Positions 22,916 to 34,779 of a DNA stretch of 64,000 nucleotides are shown piece by piece. The notes below the pieces were generated by a model. It searched no databases. It was not told where the DNA came from and saw only the letters and a program-made list of their open reading frames with translations. A program made the position numbers and the translations under genes. Numbering within the stretch: the first letter of the stretch is position 1; each line of letters begins with the position of its first letter. Source of the stretch: Vitis vinifera (Eukaryota > Streptophyta > Magnoliopsida > Vitales > Vitaceae); the NCBI RefSeq assembly GCF_030704535.1, contig NC_081817.1:5155501-5219500 (forward strand), in the 5' to 3' direction.

Positions 22916-24950
22916 TGTTTGGTTTATCTTGGTTTTGATGATAACAAAATAAGGTTTAGAACTAATGATTATATTTCAAGTGTGTTTAGCCAAAGAGAAA
23001 TCATGAGGAAGAAGAAGACCTCAAAGAAAAGTGTTTTTCAAGACTCAAGTTTCATAAGATCTCTTTGTAAGATTGCTGGTGCATTAGGATTTTCATGCAT
23101 TACATTTTTTACTTATGCACCAAAATCATCTAAGAGTTTTTTTCATTTTAAATCATTTAAAATTGGATTATTTCATGTTTTCAACTAAAACCTTATGTCA
23201 AATATTTTCCAAACTTGTTTAAAAGGTTTTAAATTGAAAAAGTTGGTTGTTGAACTAAAAAAGACTCAACCCGTTGAACCAAATGAGGAACTGATCAATC
23301 CCCAGTTCAACCAATCAAGGGGTGCAAAAAAAAAAACATTCTTTCTCTTCCAAAACGGGTGTTCAACTAATCAAGGTTGAACCTCAACCAGTCGACCCGC
23401 ACCTCAACCGGTCAAGGGGCGACCGAGGTCCAATGGTCACCTGGCAAGCATTAAATGCTAACAACTAGTCAACTGGTTGAACCCCCAATGGTTAGTTTGG
23501 CCTTTTTCCTCTAGAAAAATGTTTCAATCTTCATTGTTTCATGAGTTTAACCTTCCTAAACCTTTTTTGAATTTATTTGAGCATTGAGAGAGTATTTTTT
23601 AGTGCACCGTTGTTCTAAAACTTGCATATCATTAGTGCACCATTCAATCATAATTTTCTTGTATCATTTGAACCTTAAAGTCTTTGTACTAGGATTTTGT
23701 GAGATCCTTTATTATCTTCATTTGTAAATCTTTGAGAGGAAGAATCTAAGTGTAAGATATCACTCAGGGATTCTCAAGTGTGGGGTATCACTTGAGAGGT
23801 TATTCGAGAGAAGTATCTCTTGAGGTTTATAAAGGGCGTTTAGAGCCAAAAGTCAAAGATAATGGATTGGAACAAGGATAAAAATATCGGTAATCACGGA
23901 TATATCGGTAGTTCGATTTTACAGATATATTAGAGAAATCATAGAATATTTTGATACAAAATATTGATTGATTTAAAATTGATCAAAACTTTTGAAAATG
24001 TAAAATAAAGCTCTTAGAAATGAAATTAGAAGTAAAATAGACATTTTAAAGTTATTTTGTTGAAGAAATTAATATATATATATATAAGTGTACATTGATT
24101 ATTAAATTACATCAAATATTATTCGATAATAATATTGTGATATTTTATTATAATATGTTTAATTTTAAAATATTTTTAATATTAAAATTGTGATATATTT
24201 AATTTAATTGTATTAAATGATATAAAACAAATGATGATAAATGTATAATTTTTTAATATTTAATTAATATATTAATGATATGTACTAAATGATATAAAAT
24301 AAATGATGATAAATGTATTAATTTTTAATATTTAATTAATATATTAATGATATTAAAAACTTTTTATTACTCAATTAAATGAAAATTTTGTATTTAATTA
24401 TAAAATAATTATAATTAATTTGTTGTTTAAAGTATTGTTTTAATATTTTGTGTATATGAAAACTTTTAATATATGTATATATGGTGCAAGATTATTAACA
24501 ATGGGCAAATTTGTCCCAATGGTAATGTGGATGCTCCCCCAAGCATCATGTAAAATAGCTCATTTAAGAGCTTTGCATCTATCAACGCGGGCGTTGACCA
24601 TCGATATTTCTGTGGAAAATTTCATTTCCACATGCACCAATACACAGATATTTCGATCACCGAAATATCCTGATTTTTCCTCCGTTGATTGGAATCATAA
24701 TCCAATTATATTGTTTGAAAATGGATATAGGTCGGGTTGCGTCGAACCACTATAAAATTATTGTGTTTACATTCTCTCTTCCCTACTCTTTTACTTCATA
24801 TGCAATTGTTTTTATATTATTTTATTATATATTTGCATATAATTGTCTCTTGCATTCATACAATTTAAATTTGTAAAAAGAGATCATCACTCTATTCACC
24901 CCCCTTTTAGGGTAATTACTATAGGTTGGATTAACCTAGTTTTTCTAACA
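22916..24950 (+). mobile_element. Solo-LTR-like copia block, copy 2, interrupted by another repeat
   Basis: It starts TGTTTGGTTTATCTTGG with GATGATAACAAAATAAGG and ends TAACCTAGTTTTTCTAACA, giving TG...CA ends. The interior parallels 13000-14260. An ATATCGG-type repeat interrupts it at about 23879-24725: the host text AACAAGGATA breaks off and resumes as GGATATAGGTCGGG. No 5-bp flank match was found (ACCAA and TATTT), so ends may be eroded. No gag-pol is present. Confidence 0.5.
23879..24725. repeat. ATATCGG-type repeat, copy 2
   Basis: It begins AAAATATCGGTAATCACGG then ATATATCGGTAGTTCGA, and near the far end has TATTTCGATCACCGAAATAT. It is nested in the LTR-like block, flanked by GGATA on both sides. 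AT-rich interior with a tandem duplication of about 80 bp at 24220-24355. Confidence 0.55.
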
Positions 24951-25009
24951 TATTTAATAGCATAGAATATTTTAATTAGCTTATTTGGACTATAACTAAT
25001 CCATGATGT

Positions 25010-25310
25010 ATCAATGAATTAAAGAAGAGAAAATGATGATGTGGTACAATATTGTTTCCCAGTCAGTTCTTCCTAGCTCTTACTAACCCTCATAATTAAT
25101 AGACAAATTTGTCAGCACAAGCTTACTCAAAGTGGCCCCTCCACATGTGTATCATGTAATCACTTTTCTTTAATCTATTATGTAATTTGGCTTTTGAAGA
25201 CGTGTTACATGCAATTAAGAGGTAGTTAAGTAATAAAACATGTGAATCACATGTCAACAAGGAATAGGACCAAAAAAAAATGTACAAGATTTTTGTAATA
25301 ATTAGCATAT
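25010..25310 (+). repeat. Segmental duplication, copy 2 (without the insertion)
   Basis: AAGAAGAGAAAATGATGATG through CTTCCTAGCTCTTACTAACC runs continuously. In copy 1 the same two segments are separated by the 1.39-kb insertion at 20363-21757. Confidence 0.75.
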
Positions 25311-25932
25311 AATAATTTATTAATTTCTACTTTTTATCTACTACTTATGAAAAGGTACCTACATCTTAGGTAGTATCTATTTATGCTTTGATCTTATTTT
25401 TTTCATACTTTACTCTCATTTTTTTTTAGTTACATTTCACAATCCAAATTCAATCATACTTTAAAGGCCTAGTTCATATACTATCATTTATATATCCTAC
25501 CCTATTTCAAAATAAAAACACAATTATTGACATCACTAATTGAAATTAATTTTCAAATATTAGATTGTTGAAGTTCGAACAATCTAGCATTATTAGAAAT
25601 ATTTTATTGTTATTTAAATTTCAAAAGGTTTTAAAAATAAGAAAAAAAATAAAAGGAATGTCAAAATTATCAAATATATATATATATAATAATGACTTAC
25701 ACTCAACTGTGTAGATAATATATATTCTGAGCCCAAAAAAACTCTCACAACTTTGAAATATGTCTACAAAGTTAAAACAATTCATACATATATAACGTCA
25801 AGAAATTTCTTTCTTATCCAATGTGAAATATCACAATCACCCTTCATGCAAATACAACATCTTCGTTGTGTTCCATAGGATTGCAAGATCAAGCAGATGT
25901 ACACATCTCCGGATCAAACAAACTCCCCTCTT

Positions 25933-26120
25933 TGGTTAAGTTACATTGATATTACTTTTTGAATTTTCATTTCAATATTTGGGATGTTTTCCTATGTTTT
26001 TGTAATATTTGGGATGTTTTTCATTTCAATATTGATTGATTGAATGTTATGAAAACATAGGAAAACATCCCAAATATTGAAACAAAAATTCAAAATGTAA
26101 TATCAATGTAACTTAATCAA
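25933..26120. repeat. Long foldback hairpin with ~68-bp arms
   Basis: The left arm (25933-26000) and right arm (26052-26120) are complementary at about 64 of 68 positions. Arms include GTTACATTGATATTAC and CAATATTTGGGATGTTTTCC with their complements. The 51-bp loop holds a further copy of ATTTGGGATGTTTT. It could be a small foldback MITE or the template of a hairpin RNA; no transcript evidence is available. Confidence 0.85.
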
Positions 26121-27839
26121 AACTTATAAAAACAATTAAATAAGAATCTAAAAAAAAGATAGTTAAAATTAATTTACTTGCTAAATTTTTATTTTAGCAT
26201 TTCATTTTTATTTTTATTTTTTGTATGAATATATTAAAAAGCAAGGATTTCGAAGGCATTCTTTAGGCACCCGTGAAGTGTGCCTGAGGGCGAGGCTTGG
26301 CAAGGTAGGAAGGAGTAGGTTGAAGCAAATTAATTTAGCTTAATGCACCATGATGGTAGGTTAGGTCTATCCACCATCAAATCTATGAAATAGTTCAACG
26401 ACTTATTCCACCTTCAAGTTTATGGAATAGTTCAAAGTCTTGGTTTGATGGCTAAAGTTCAAAAGAATCAAAACCAACTAAAGTAATATTGATTCATGTA
26501 TTCTAGAGTCCACTTCAATCTAATTGCGAAGGATAAGAGAGACCAAGTAGCGAAATATATGTTACTATTGTCATCAAAGAAGAAAAAGAAAAAAAAAGAT
26601 TGATGGATTTTGTCAAGAATATTTATATCTTTTAACTTATAAATATATCTTTTACAAAGACAAATTTCAAATTAAGGTTATTTTACTTGGAAACATTATC
26701 TTTTCAATTAAAAGTTAATTGTAACTCAAATTTAATTAAAATTAGTTTTGGTTTTTATTGACATGAATTCCAAGAAAAATTATAGTTTTAATTAAAATTA
26801 TCTTCAAAATATTTATTTTTCTCATCCAATCCAACACATATCTCATTTTTTTTTTTTCATGCAACAATGGTAGTCTTTTATTTTAAATTTATTGCAATTT
26901 CTTTTAAGTCTTTTTTAGTATTCTCATATTATATTCTATACCACCATTGAAAAAAATTTGTGTTTTCATACACATATATTATTTACTTGAATTTAGTTCA
27001 AATAAAAAATAAAATTATTTATTTTAAAAATAAAAATAAAATAAACTAATGAATAGGTTTTCAGATATGGCGATGATTTATTTAATTAAAATTTGATTTT
27101 ATATTGAAATAAAGGAAATTGTTTTAATTTCCAATATTCCCATTTTAATCATCATAAATATTTACAATAATTTAATAATTCAATTTATCAAACACTTAAA
27201 TATTCTTTTTGAAATTTATAATACTTTTAAAATCATATTTTATCAATAGCTTAATTACTTTTCTTTCAAAAACTTGAATCAAATTTTAAGTGGTTCAAAG
27301 TTTTCAACAACAACTAATGTGAATCAAAGCATAGCGACATAGCCAAGAAAAAATGATTTTAAAAGAACAAAAATTTAAAAAACCATTTTATCAACAATAC
27401 TTTCTAAAATTGTCATAATTTATGCTAAATTAGATTATACATAAAACTGTCTTTTAAAAAAATAACTTAATATAAAGTGGAATTGACGTTCTACCTCCAA
27501 GATGTGACAACCAAATGTTTCGCCACTCCTTAGGCAATGCAAAGGGTAAACAACGTCCTACTCCTAGGTGGGAAAGAGTAGTATCTCGTCTTTTGAAAAA
27601 GCAAGTTCAATATAAAAACAAAATATGCGAGAAATAATAGTATTCAATGTGATTAAAAGTCATATTTTTATCTTTATTTTTCAAACAACCCTTTTTTAAT
27701 AATATTTTAAAAAATTCCGAAGTTTTGGAGGAAGGAATGGAAACAGGACCTTAAACTTGAAGGTTGGCATTCATTAAGTTTTACATACTCTATGGATTTT
27801 TACAAAAATAACCAAAGTCAATTTGCATGCAGATATTTA
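26121..27839. other. AT-rich spacer upstream of ATPQ
   Basis: No exon or defined element. A short GC-richer patch at about 26250-26340 (GAAGTGTGCCTGAGGGCGAGG) and another at 27480-27590 look like worn repeat pieces. Confidence 0.5.
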
Positions 27840-27865
27840 ACAATAATTCGCCATCTGGGACCAAC

Positions 27866-27997
27866 TGGGCTCAGCCCAAACCAGTCATGGGACCCGTCAA
27901 ATCCACCCCAACGAGTTCAACCGTTGGGCCCACGGGTAATCTGATTGTTTGGGCTTGGGTTTAGAGTCCTCCCGCCCAAATCGGAGCCCAAAGCCCA
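27866..27997 (+). promoter_or_regulatory. Cluster of site II (TGGGCY) motifs, ATPQ promoter
   Basis: TGGGCC/T or its complement occurs seven times: 27866, 27873 (minus), 27925, 27927 (minus, overlapping), 27950, 27985 (minus) and 27992 (minus). Site II elements are known to be enriched and functional in plant nuclear genes for respiratory-chain proteins, where TCP-type factors can bind. They lie 95-226 bp upstream of the ATPQ start codon. Confidence 0.8.
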
Positions 27998-28091
27998 AGA
28001 TATACTGATACACAATCGCTTCGCCTTGACGGTAAGCATATCATTTGGAGGCTGAGAAAGCGAGAGATACTCGGGAGGAAAGGAGAGAAAA

Positions 28092-31000
28092 ATGAGCGGA
28101 ACAGGGAAGAAGATAGTTGATGTGGCCTTCAAAGCATCGAGAACGATAGATTGGGACGGCATGGCTAAGCTTATCGTCACCGAAGAGGCTCGCAAAGAGT
28201 TCGCAACTCTTCGCCGTGCCTTCGATGAGGTTAATTCAACTCTCCAGACCAAGTTCAGCCAGGTATCTTCTCTGTCCCTTTCTATGTCTAGACATTTATG
28301 TGTGTTGATTAGGGCCGGATCTTTGTGTTCTCTCGAGCTAGGGTTTTTTGTACTGACTTTTTTCATATTGTTCGACTAGGGTTTAATGGGCGATCATCGT
28401 TTTTTATTTGGATCCATTTCGTTGCTGAGAAAATGTGAGAAAATGGAACGAAATAAATTTTTGATCTGTTGATTTTTTTCATTTTTGTTTGAGATTTTCT
28501 TTTTTTTTTTCTGACCTTTGGTTTTCTCGGCAACCAGATGAGGGGGTAAGGGAGATCGATTTGTCATCAAAATAATATTATCAAATTTTGTTGCTTGATT
28601 TCATGGGGAAAATGGAAAATGGAAAATGGAAAACCTGCTAATATGTGAAAGAGTTAATGCCAAATGTTGGAAGGAAGATGGGTTGATTTGACTTCATGTA
28701 TAAGAATTGTCCCTTGTTCAGTTTAGGTGGTGAGAAGCGCGAGATTCGTGAAAGTTTATAGGAAAAAAGAAAATTTATATAATTTTTGGAACTTTGAGTT
28801 TTCATTAGTTGGGGCCTGAGAAAGAAATGGACCATTTATCTGTGCCAAGCACAACTACTTGCATGCTGAAATGTGTTCTCCTTTTCTAGGAATACAAAAA
28901 TAACCATAACACGAGATTAATAATTTGTATCGTTTTGTTTTTTGTTTTTTTGTTGTCTTTTATTTTTTATTTTTTATTTTTTTACTTTTTCTTGGCTGGG
29001 GGAGCTCAACTTCTCAAGTCTTGTTTCATATTAATTGTGAGATTTAAAGTTTCTGCAGCCTAAAGATGCATAATCTTGATTGAGAGTATGATCTGAATTG
29101 ATTTTTGACTTATTATTAATCTTAAATCCTGTCCAATTTTTAGTTTCTTATAACAAAATTATGCAGGAACCTGAACCCATAGACTGGGAATATTACAGGA
29201 GAGGAATCGGTTCTCGTTTGGTGGATATGTACAAAGAAGCTTACGAAAGTATGTTCCTGCCTAATTGCTTATTTGAGTCTTCTGTTCATTTTGTTTGCAT
29301 AAATCCACTTTTTCACATTTTAGTTGTCTCTACTTTGCGGCCCTTTTCAGTTAAGATGATGTTTTGTAAAGTGAAGCCCCACTCATCTTATGCATCTGCA
29401 TTCTGCTTTGAGCTCAAATCTTTAGGATAACATACATTACTTCCTCAAGATGACCTATAGAGTAAACTACAAAGATGGTATCCTTCTTGAAGGTTTATTG
29501 AAGCACAAGAGACCATTAGAGTCTGTAACAGTGCTACAGAAAACAATTTGTCTGTCTGCTACCTTTGCATAAATTGCAATTTTAGTATTTACATGCGGAT
29601 AGCCAATCCATTAAAAACTAAAAATCAAATTGGAAAAACTTTCATGTTCCTGTTTAGGCAGAGATCCTTACCAGTATAATGTTAATCTCTAAAGAAAAAT
29701 CTTCATCGAATAATTTACAACTGGGTGGAACCAGCTTTATGGGAGCCCAAGGTAATGCATTCATCCTAGGTTGATAGTTTAAAGTAATTTAGCTGGTAAG
29801 TATATAAAGAATTTTCAGTGCAAGTTGATCATGACAGATTGAGAACTACGCAGTAAATTATGCATGTGAATGACTCAGATGGCAACAAGCCAACTTGATT
29901 AACTGAAATCCAAAAGTTAGACCTATGGTTAACTTTATCAACTCACTCCTGATGGTTATTGTGGCATGAAGATTTTAGACATAAAGCCCACAGGCCACTC
30001 ATGAAGATCAGTAATAGATTAATGGAAAGGACAAACACAATCCTAAACCTTCTGATATTAAAATTAAAAAATAAAATAAAATACTATACTTAACCTACTA
30101 GAGATTAAACAAGACATAGGCTCTTGGGACGATTTTATTCTCCAAACAAAAAGGGCATTTCTTTCTTAATTAGAGTTTATCTCCCTACTTAGGGATAATT
30201 CACAAGCATCAGCCTAACGATAGGAGAGAAGAATAGGGTACAAAGAAGAAGAGAAATATTTCATGAAAATAGGAAGAAGAAGGAAAGATATAATGGAAAA
30301 CATCTTCTGTTCCATTATATTTGAATGGCCAATACGATGAGAATATGCATTAAAAGCGCTAAAAGAAGTAAAACACCAAAGCATACAAGACATGTTCAAC
30401 AAGCACCAAAAGGCAAAGTCAAGAAAGAGGGAACACTAAAAACAATCCTCCCTCAATAAGAACCCAACCAATCTACAAAATCAATCAAAGGCATAAAGCC
30501 TTCATCTATGTACATCTTGACTCACAAGAAGAGATCATTGAAGGAAGTGCTTTTGAGGCTTTGGTTAGACTTCTTATCATTTTTAAACAATCTTCGATTC
30601 CTTTCCTTTCATATTGTCTCAAAAATGCATAAGGGTGTGGTTCTACATGCCTTCTTTCATCTTTTTTCCACAAAGGAGTCATGTCAACCTAAGATAGTCC
30701 CTCTTTACTATGGAAGAAAAAACCCAAGATACACCCAATAAAGAGAACAACAACTGCTATAAAATCCTTATTTTGACATAGTGAAGAAGGATATGATTAA
30801 TGGATTCTTCCTCAACTTTACAAAGAAAACATTTGTTTACCAATAAGCATTCTTTTATAAGGAATCAAAAAGGCTCATCTTAGCTATAACCCAGGAATTC
30901 CAAATTATCCTCAATGCAAAACAAATTAAGCAACTTGGCCCCCAGACAAGGTAGGAGCTTGAATCCATGCAAACCACCATCATCCCTTCCCTATTTATCA

Positions 31001-33335
31001 ACTTCCCTTACAGTCTATAAAGAAAATGTTCTACAATGTCGAACTCCTAATCATTAAAATACCTAGAGAAACAACCTCCTTCACAAGTTTGGTCCCATAA
31101 GTCTACCACCCATGCCTTTTTCGAAGTGACTAAGGCATACAATGTGTGGAAGGAGACACACAAAGGCTTCTCATCACACCATCTATTCTTTCAAAACTTT
31201 ACCCTCCTCACATTACCCACAAGAAAGGAGGCTCTGCTTTGAAAGAGGTCTCACTCCTTATGGATTGCTTTCAACCTCCTCTTGGTTGTGCAAACAATCA
31301 ACCCCTTCTCTAGGTGTGGTTTTTTCTCCAAAGCTCCACCTTCCCAAAAATAGATAAGTAGGTTGAATAACCTTTAATATATCCTACTTATCTACCTATC
31401 AAAAAAAGATAGGTAGGTTGAATAACTTACTTTGGATCAAAGTAAGTCTCCATGTTTGAGATATATTGCCTTTTCCACGTTGATAGTCTCTTTCGAAACC
31501 ATTCTTCCTTCCCCTTGCAAGCTGCCTCCAATTTATATGAGGCACCCAAGGAAGACCCAAGTAAGTAGTCAGAAGCTCTCCCACCCTGCAACCAATCTCG
31601 AAGGCCAACTCCACTAGACCACCACATTGTCTACCCTACCAATTAGAATTAACCCAATTCGCTCTTCTCTAAATTTATTTTCAATCATGAAATGGCCTCA
31701 AACCACATGAGCAACTAACATAAGTTGGTAATCTCAGCTTGAGAAATCTAACAAAATACAATGATATCATCAGCAAAAAGCAGATGGAACACTTCCACTT
31801 CCTCACCGCCTCTACCCCTGACCTTAAACCCCCCAAGAGGTATCCTCTTTCCTTGGCCCTCTTGACAAAGCAACTGAGGGCCTCCATTGCTAGCACAAAT
31901 AAATAGGAAGAGAGAGGTCCCTTTGTCTCAAGAGCTTTGAAAAAGGCCAGAGGAAGTGGCAAAGTGTCATTAACAAGAACAGAAAACTTTGTTATATATA
32001 TGCACCACGTAATCCGTCTGAGCCATTTCTGCCCAAAGTCCTTCAGTTCCATTATTGGTATTACTACTGTGCACGCTGGCAAGTATCTCACAAGTCACAG
32101 CCACTGCCACCAATCTCCCTTTTCCCATCTCCATGTTTTAAGTGTCAGCCACCAGAGTTGACATAGATTAATCCAGAGTTGTTGCTTTGATATATGGTGT
32201 CACATGTTGCAGATACAGACAAGTATCAGCCAATAAATAAATGAAATATAGTGTGATGTTGCAACTTGCAACAGCTTAATCAAGCATTTAAAAGTATTTT
32301 CTCTTCCTACAGTTTATTTTATTCTCATCAATTTCTGAAAGTTTATTGTTCGGTTTATGGTCACAAATGATCTGTGGTTGGGTCTCTTTGAATCCATGTC
32401 AGATCTTACGTTCTCGTTTTCAAGCATCTGGTTCTTTCTAGTTTGGTAGTGAACATTTGTGTCTATTCAACTAAGTTGACTTGTTTGCCTGTCAAAAAAA
32501 TATAGGTGATCCCTTTTTGGCGTACATGTCTGTCCTGGACCATACACTTCGTGCTTTTACTCTTTAAAACCAGTCTTCTTTTCATTATAGGATTATGACT
32601 GCATGCACTTGAACTTAGATATGAGTCAACTTGCCTTTACATTGTTTCTTGCTACCTTATTTTGGGATTGGGGTTAACAAGTTAACTAATACTAGTGGCA
32701 GGAATTTTATATGGTTCTTCATTAGTATGATGGTTTAAAAATATTCTCTGATTTTGTGCAAAGAAAGTGTCTTGTAAATTTGTTGATACAAGCAGATAGT
32801 GGTAGTGCCTCAATTCCATGTCTCTCTATTAAGGTCTTATGTTTCTCCATTGTTTCTTGAGTTCAAATTTTCATCTGCATAAAATGTTTTATTGTTTGCA
32901 CTGCAGGCATATCAGTCCCAAAGTATGTAGACACAGTCACGCCTCAATACAAACCTAAATTTGATGCATTGGTGAGAACCGATATACAACTTTTAGGTGT
33001 GTTTTTTACACTCTTTGAACTGAAATGACAGTGTTTCGTATGCTATGTGTACCTGTGAGTTACAGTTGGTAGAATTGAAAGAGGCAGAGGAGAAATCCCT
33101 GAAGGAATCTGAGCGCCTGGAGAAGGAGATTGCTGAAGTCCAAGAGCTGAAGGTAACATGATATGATTACTCACTTCCATTTCCAGCTTGGTCTAATATA
33201 TGATTCTTATAGGTGTGTGATTGATCTTAACAGAAAAAAATCAGCACCATGACTGCAAATGAATACTTTGAGAAGCATCCTGAGCTGAAGAAGAAGTTTG
33301 ATGATGAAATCCGCAATGACTATTGGGGCTATTGA
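28092..33335 (+). CDS. ATPQ: ATP synthase subunit d, mitochondrial
   Basis: Five exons: 28092-28262, 29167-29248, 32907-32971, 33066-33152 and 33234-33335, all GT/AG, total 507 nt for 168 residues, the usual plant length. The protein starts MSGTGKKIVDVAFKASRTID and includes KFSQEPEPIDWEYYRRGIG, SVPKYVDTVTPQ, a charged coiled segment (LKEAEEKSLKESERLEKE) and the conserved end HPELKKKFDDEIRNDYWGY. Subunit d belongs to the peripheral stalk of F1Fo ATP synthase on the matrix face and holds the F1 head still during rotation. No classic cleavable presequence is obvious. The codon for Ser in YES is split by intron 2. Intron 2 is 3.66 kb and swollen by a LINE remnant. Confidence 0.97.
30420..32100 (-). 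mobile_element. LINE (L1-type) retrotransposon remnant in ATPQ intron 2
   Basis: Read on the minus strand, the order is reverse transcriptase core (FSVLVN, KGPLSSYLFVLAMEALS at 31.9 kb; FADD box at 31766-31777, reached only after a frameshift, followed by a stop), RT thumb (EIGCRVGELLTTYLGLPW, FRKRLSTWKRQYIS, 31.4-31.6 kb) and zinc-binding zf-RVT-like segment (EEESINHILLHC, about 30.8 kb). Multiple frameshifts and stops make it dead. The N-terminal endonuclease part is absent. It is antisense to ATPQ. Confidence 0.85.
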
Positions 33336-34779
33336 CCATCAAGTTTGATGATCTTTGCACAATCATTATGCTATTCAGCCAGAATTTTTTTAATCTCATG
33401 ATTTTCCTGCCTGTTTCAGAATAAGAATAACCAAATGGTTTTCTTTGTAATTTGGTTGATCAGGGTGTGAAGAATTTGAACTTCAGGTCGATGTTAAGAT
33501 TACGGTTCTCCATGTGTTGTCTTGAACTTTACACATAAAGCCAGACCAGAATTTCACGAGAAATTTGCTTCATTTCAATAGCATGTGTGTGAAATGAATC
33601 AGATTTAGCAACCACATGAATCATGATGAGATTTTATTTTTGGAATTGATTTGATGTCCTAACAAGATCTTCCTCCCCTCCCTAATAAATGAAAATTAAG
33701 GGTTTGATTTGGAACTGTTTTCTAAATTAGAAAATATAGTTGGCAAATTTATTTATGATTGAAAGCAGTTATTTTAGGAATTTATTCTCAAAACAAAGGT
33801 TTTTTCAAGAATAATTTCTTAGGGTATTTTTAATTGATTTTTGTAGGGTTTTTCGAGTAATAAATAAAAAGATGAATACTTTGCAGTTGTTACATCGTAT
33901 GCAAGGAGTACATTATTTTTAAAAAAAAACTGTTTTTTTAAAGTTCTAAAATAAAAGTTTGTTTCCAAAAGTAATTAAGAATTGATCTAAAAACCAGCAA
34001 ACTACCCTTAAAAATTGTTTTCTGAAAATTTTGTCAAACAAGCACCAACTTCTCACGCCCAAGACTTGGGTAGAATCCACTGAATTTACCCAAGTCAACA
34101 ACAGTGATTCTTTTAACGTTGGTCGGGAAAGAATTAAAACTTCTTGGTAAGGCAACATTGAACTTGAAAATAGGTAAGGTTAAAAAAAAAGAGCCATCAT
34201 CGTTTTGGTTGAAAATTGCAAATGAAAATGCGATCATTCTTGTGAACAGTCACATGTTTGACAAGAAGCATCAGCAGACAGCTGCTTATTGCAACTACTG
34301 TATTCCGATATGTCCCCTTAAAAACTACAACCATACAACCAAAAACAGGTGTTTTCCCTTCATGGGCAGGAGGGAAAACCGATACACTTGATAAACATCT
34401 GGTTAATACGCGGATAAGAGGATCCAGGACGTAATTATGACTTTTTAAGTCAAGAAAGCAAAAGGATTAACTGCACATAAATGTACAAAAATGTAACAAA
34501 AATTGTGAGCAAAATACAAAACAAAACCAACATATGTGCAACTGCCACCTCTGGCAACTCACACCAGTTCAAAATAAGTACAGAAGGTATACGATATATA
34601 AAAAATAACAATTGTCTTAATGGGAAGACAGAGACGTCGACAGATGAAATTGAAGGAAATGAAGCAAATGCTGCTGTACAAAATTCGGAAAATGCTCAAA
34701 ACTTTCCGGCAGCATCCAAGTGTACACCAAAGGGAAGAAAATTGCAAAACCCAAAGAGGGTGATAAACTTCACCCAGAA
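33336..34779. other. Region between convergent ATPQ and SAMTL-like genes
   Basis: It holds the 3' untranslated parts of both genes, which converge. 33700-34050 looks like a MITE: GGGTTTGATTTGGAACTG at one end and GTCAAACAAGCACC at the other, with an AT-rich interior. Open frames here have no recognisable domain. Confidence 0.55.

Noticed and set aside
27917-28366. Minus-strand 149-codon frame over the ATPQ first exon
   Set aside because: It is the complement of the ATPQ promoter and first exon and has no recognisable content.
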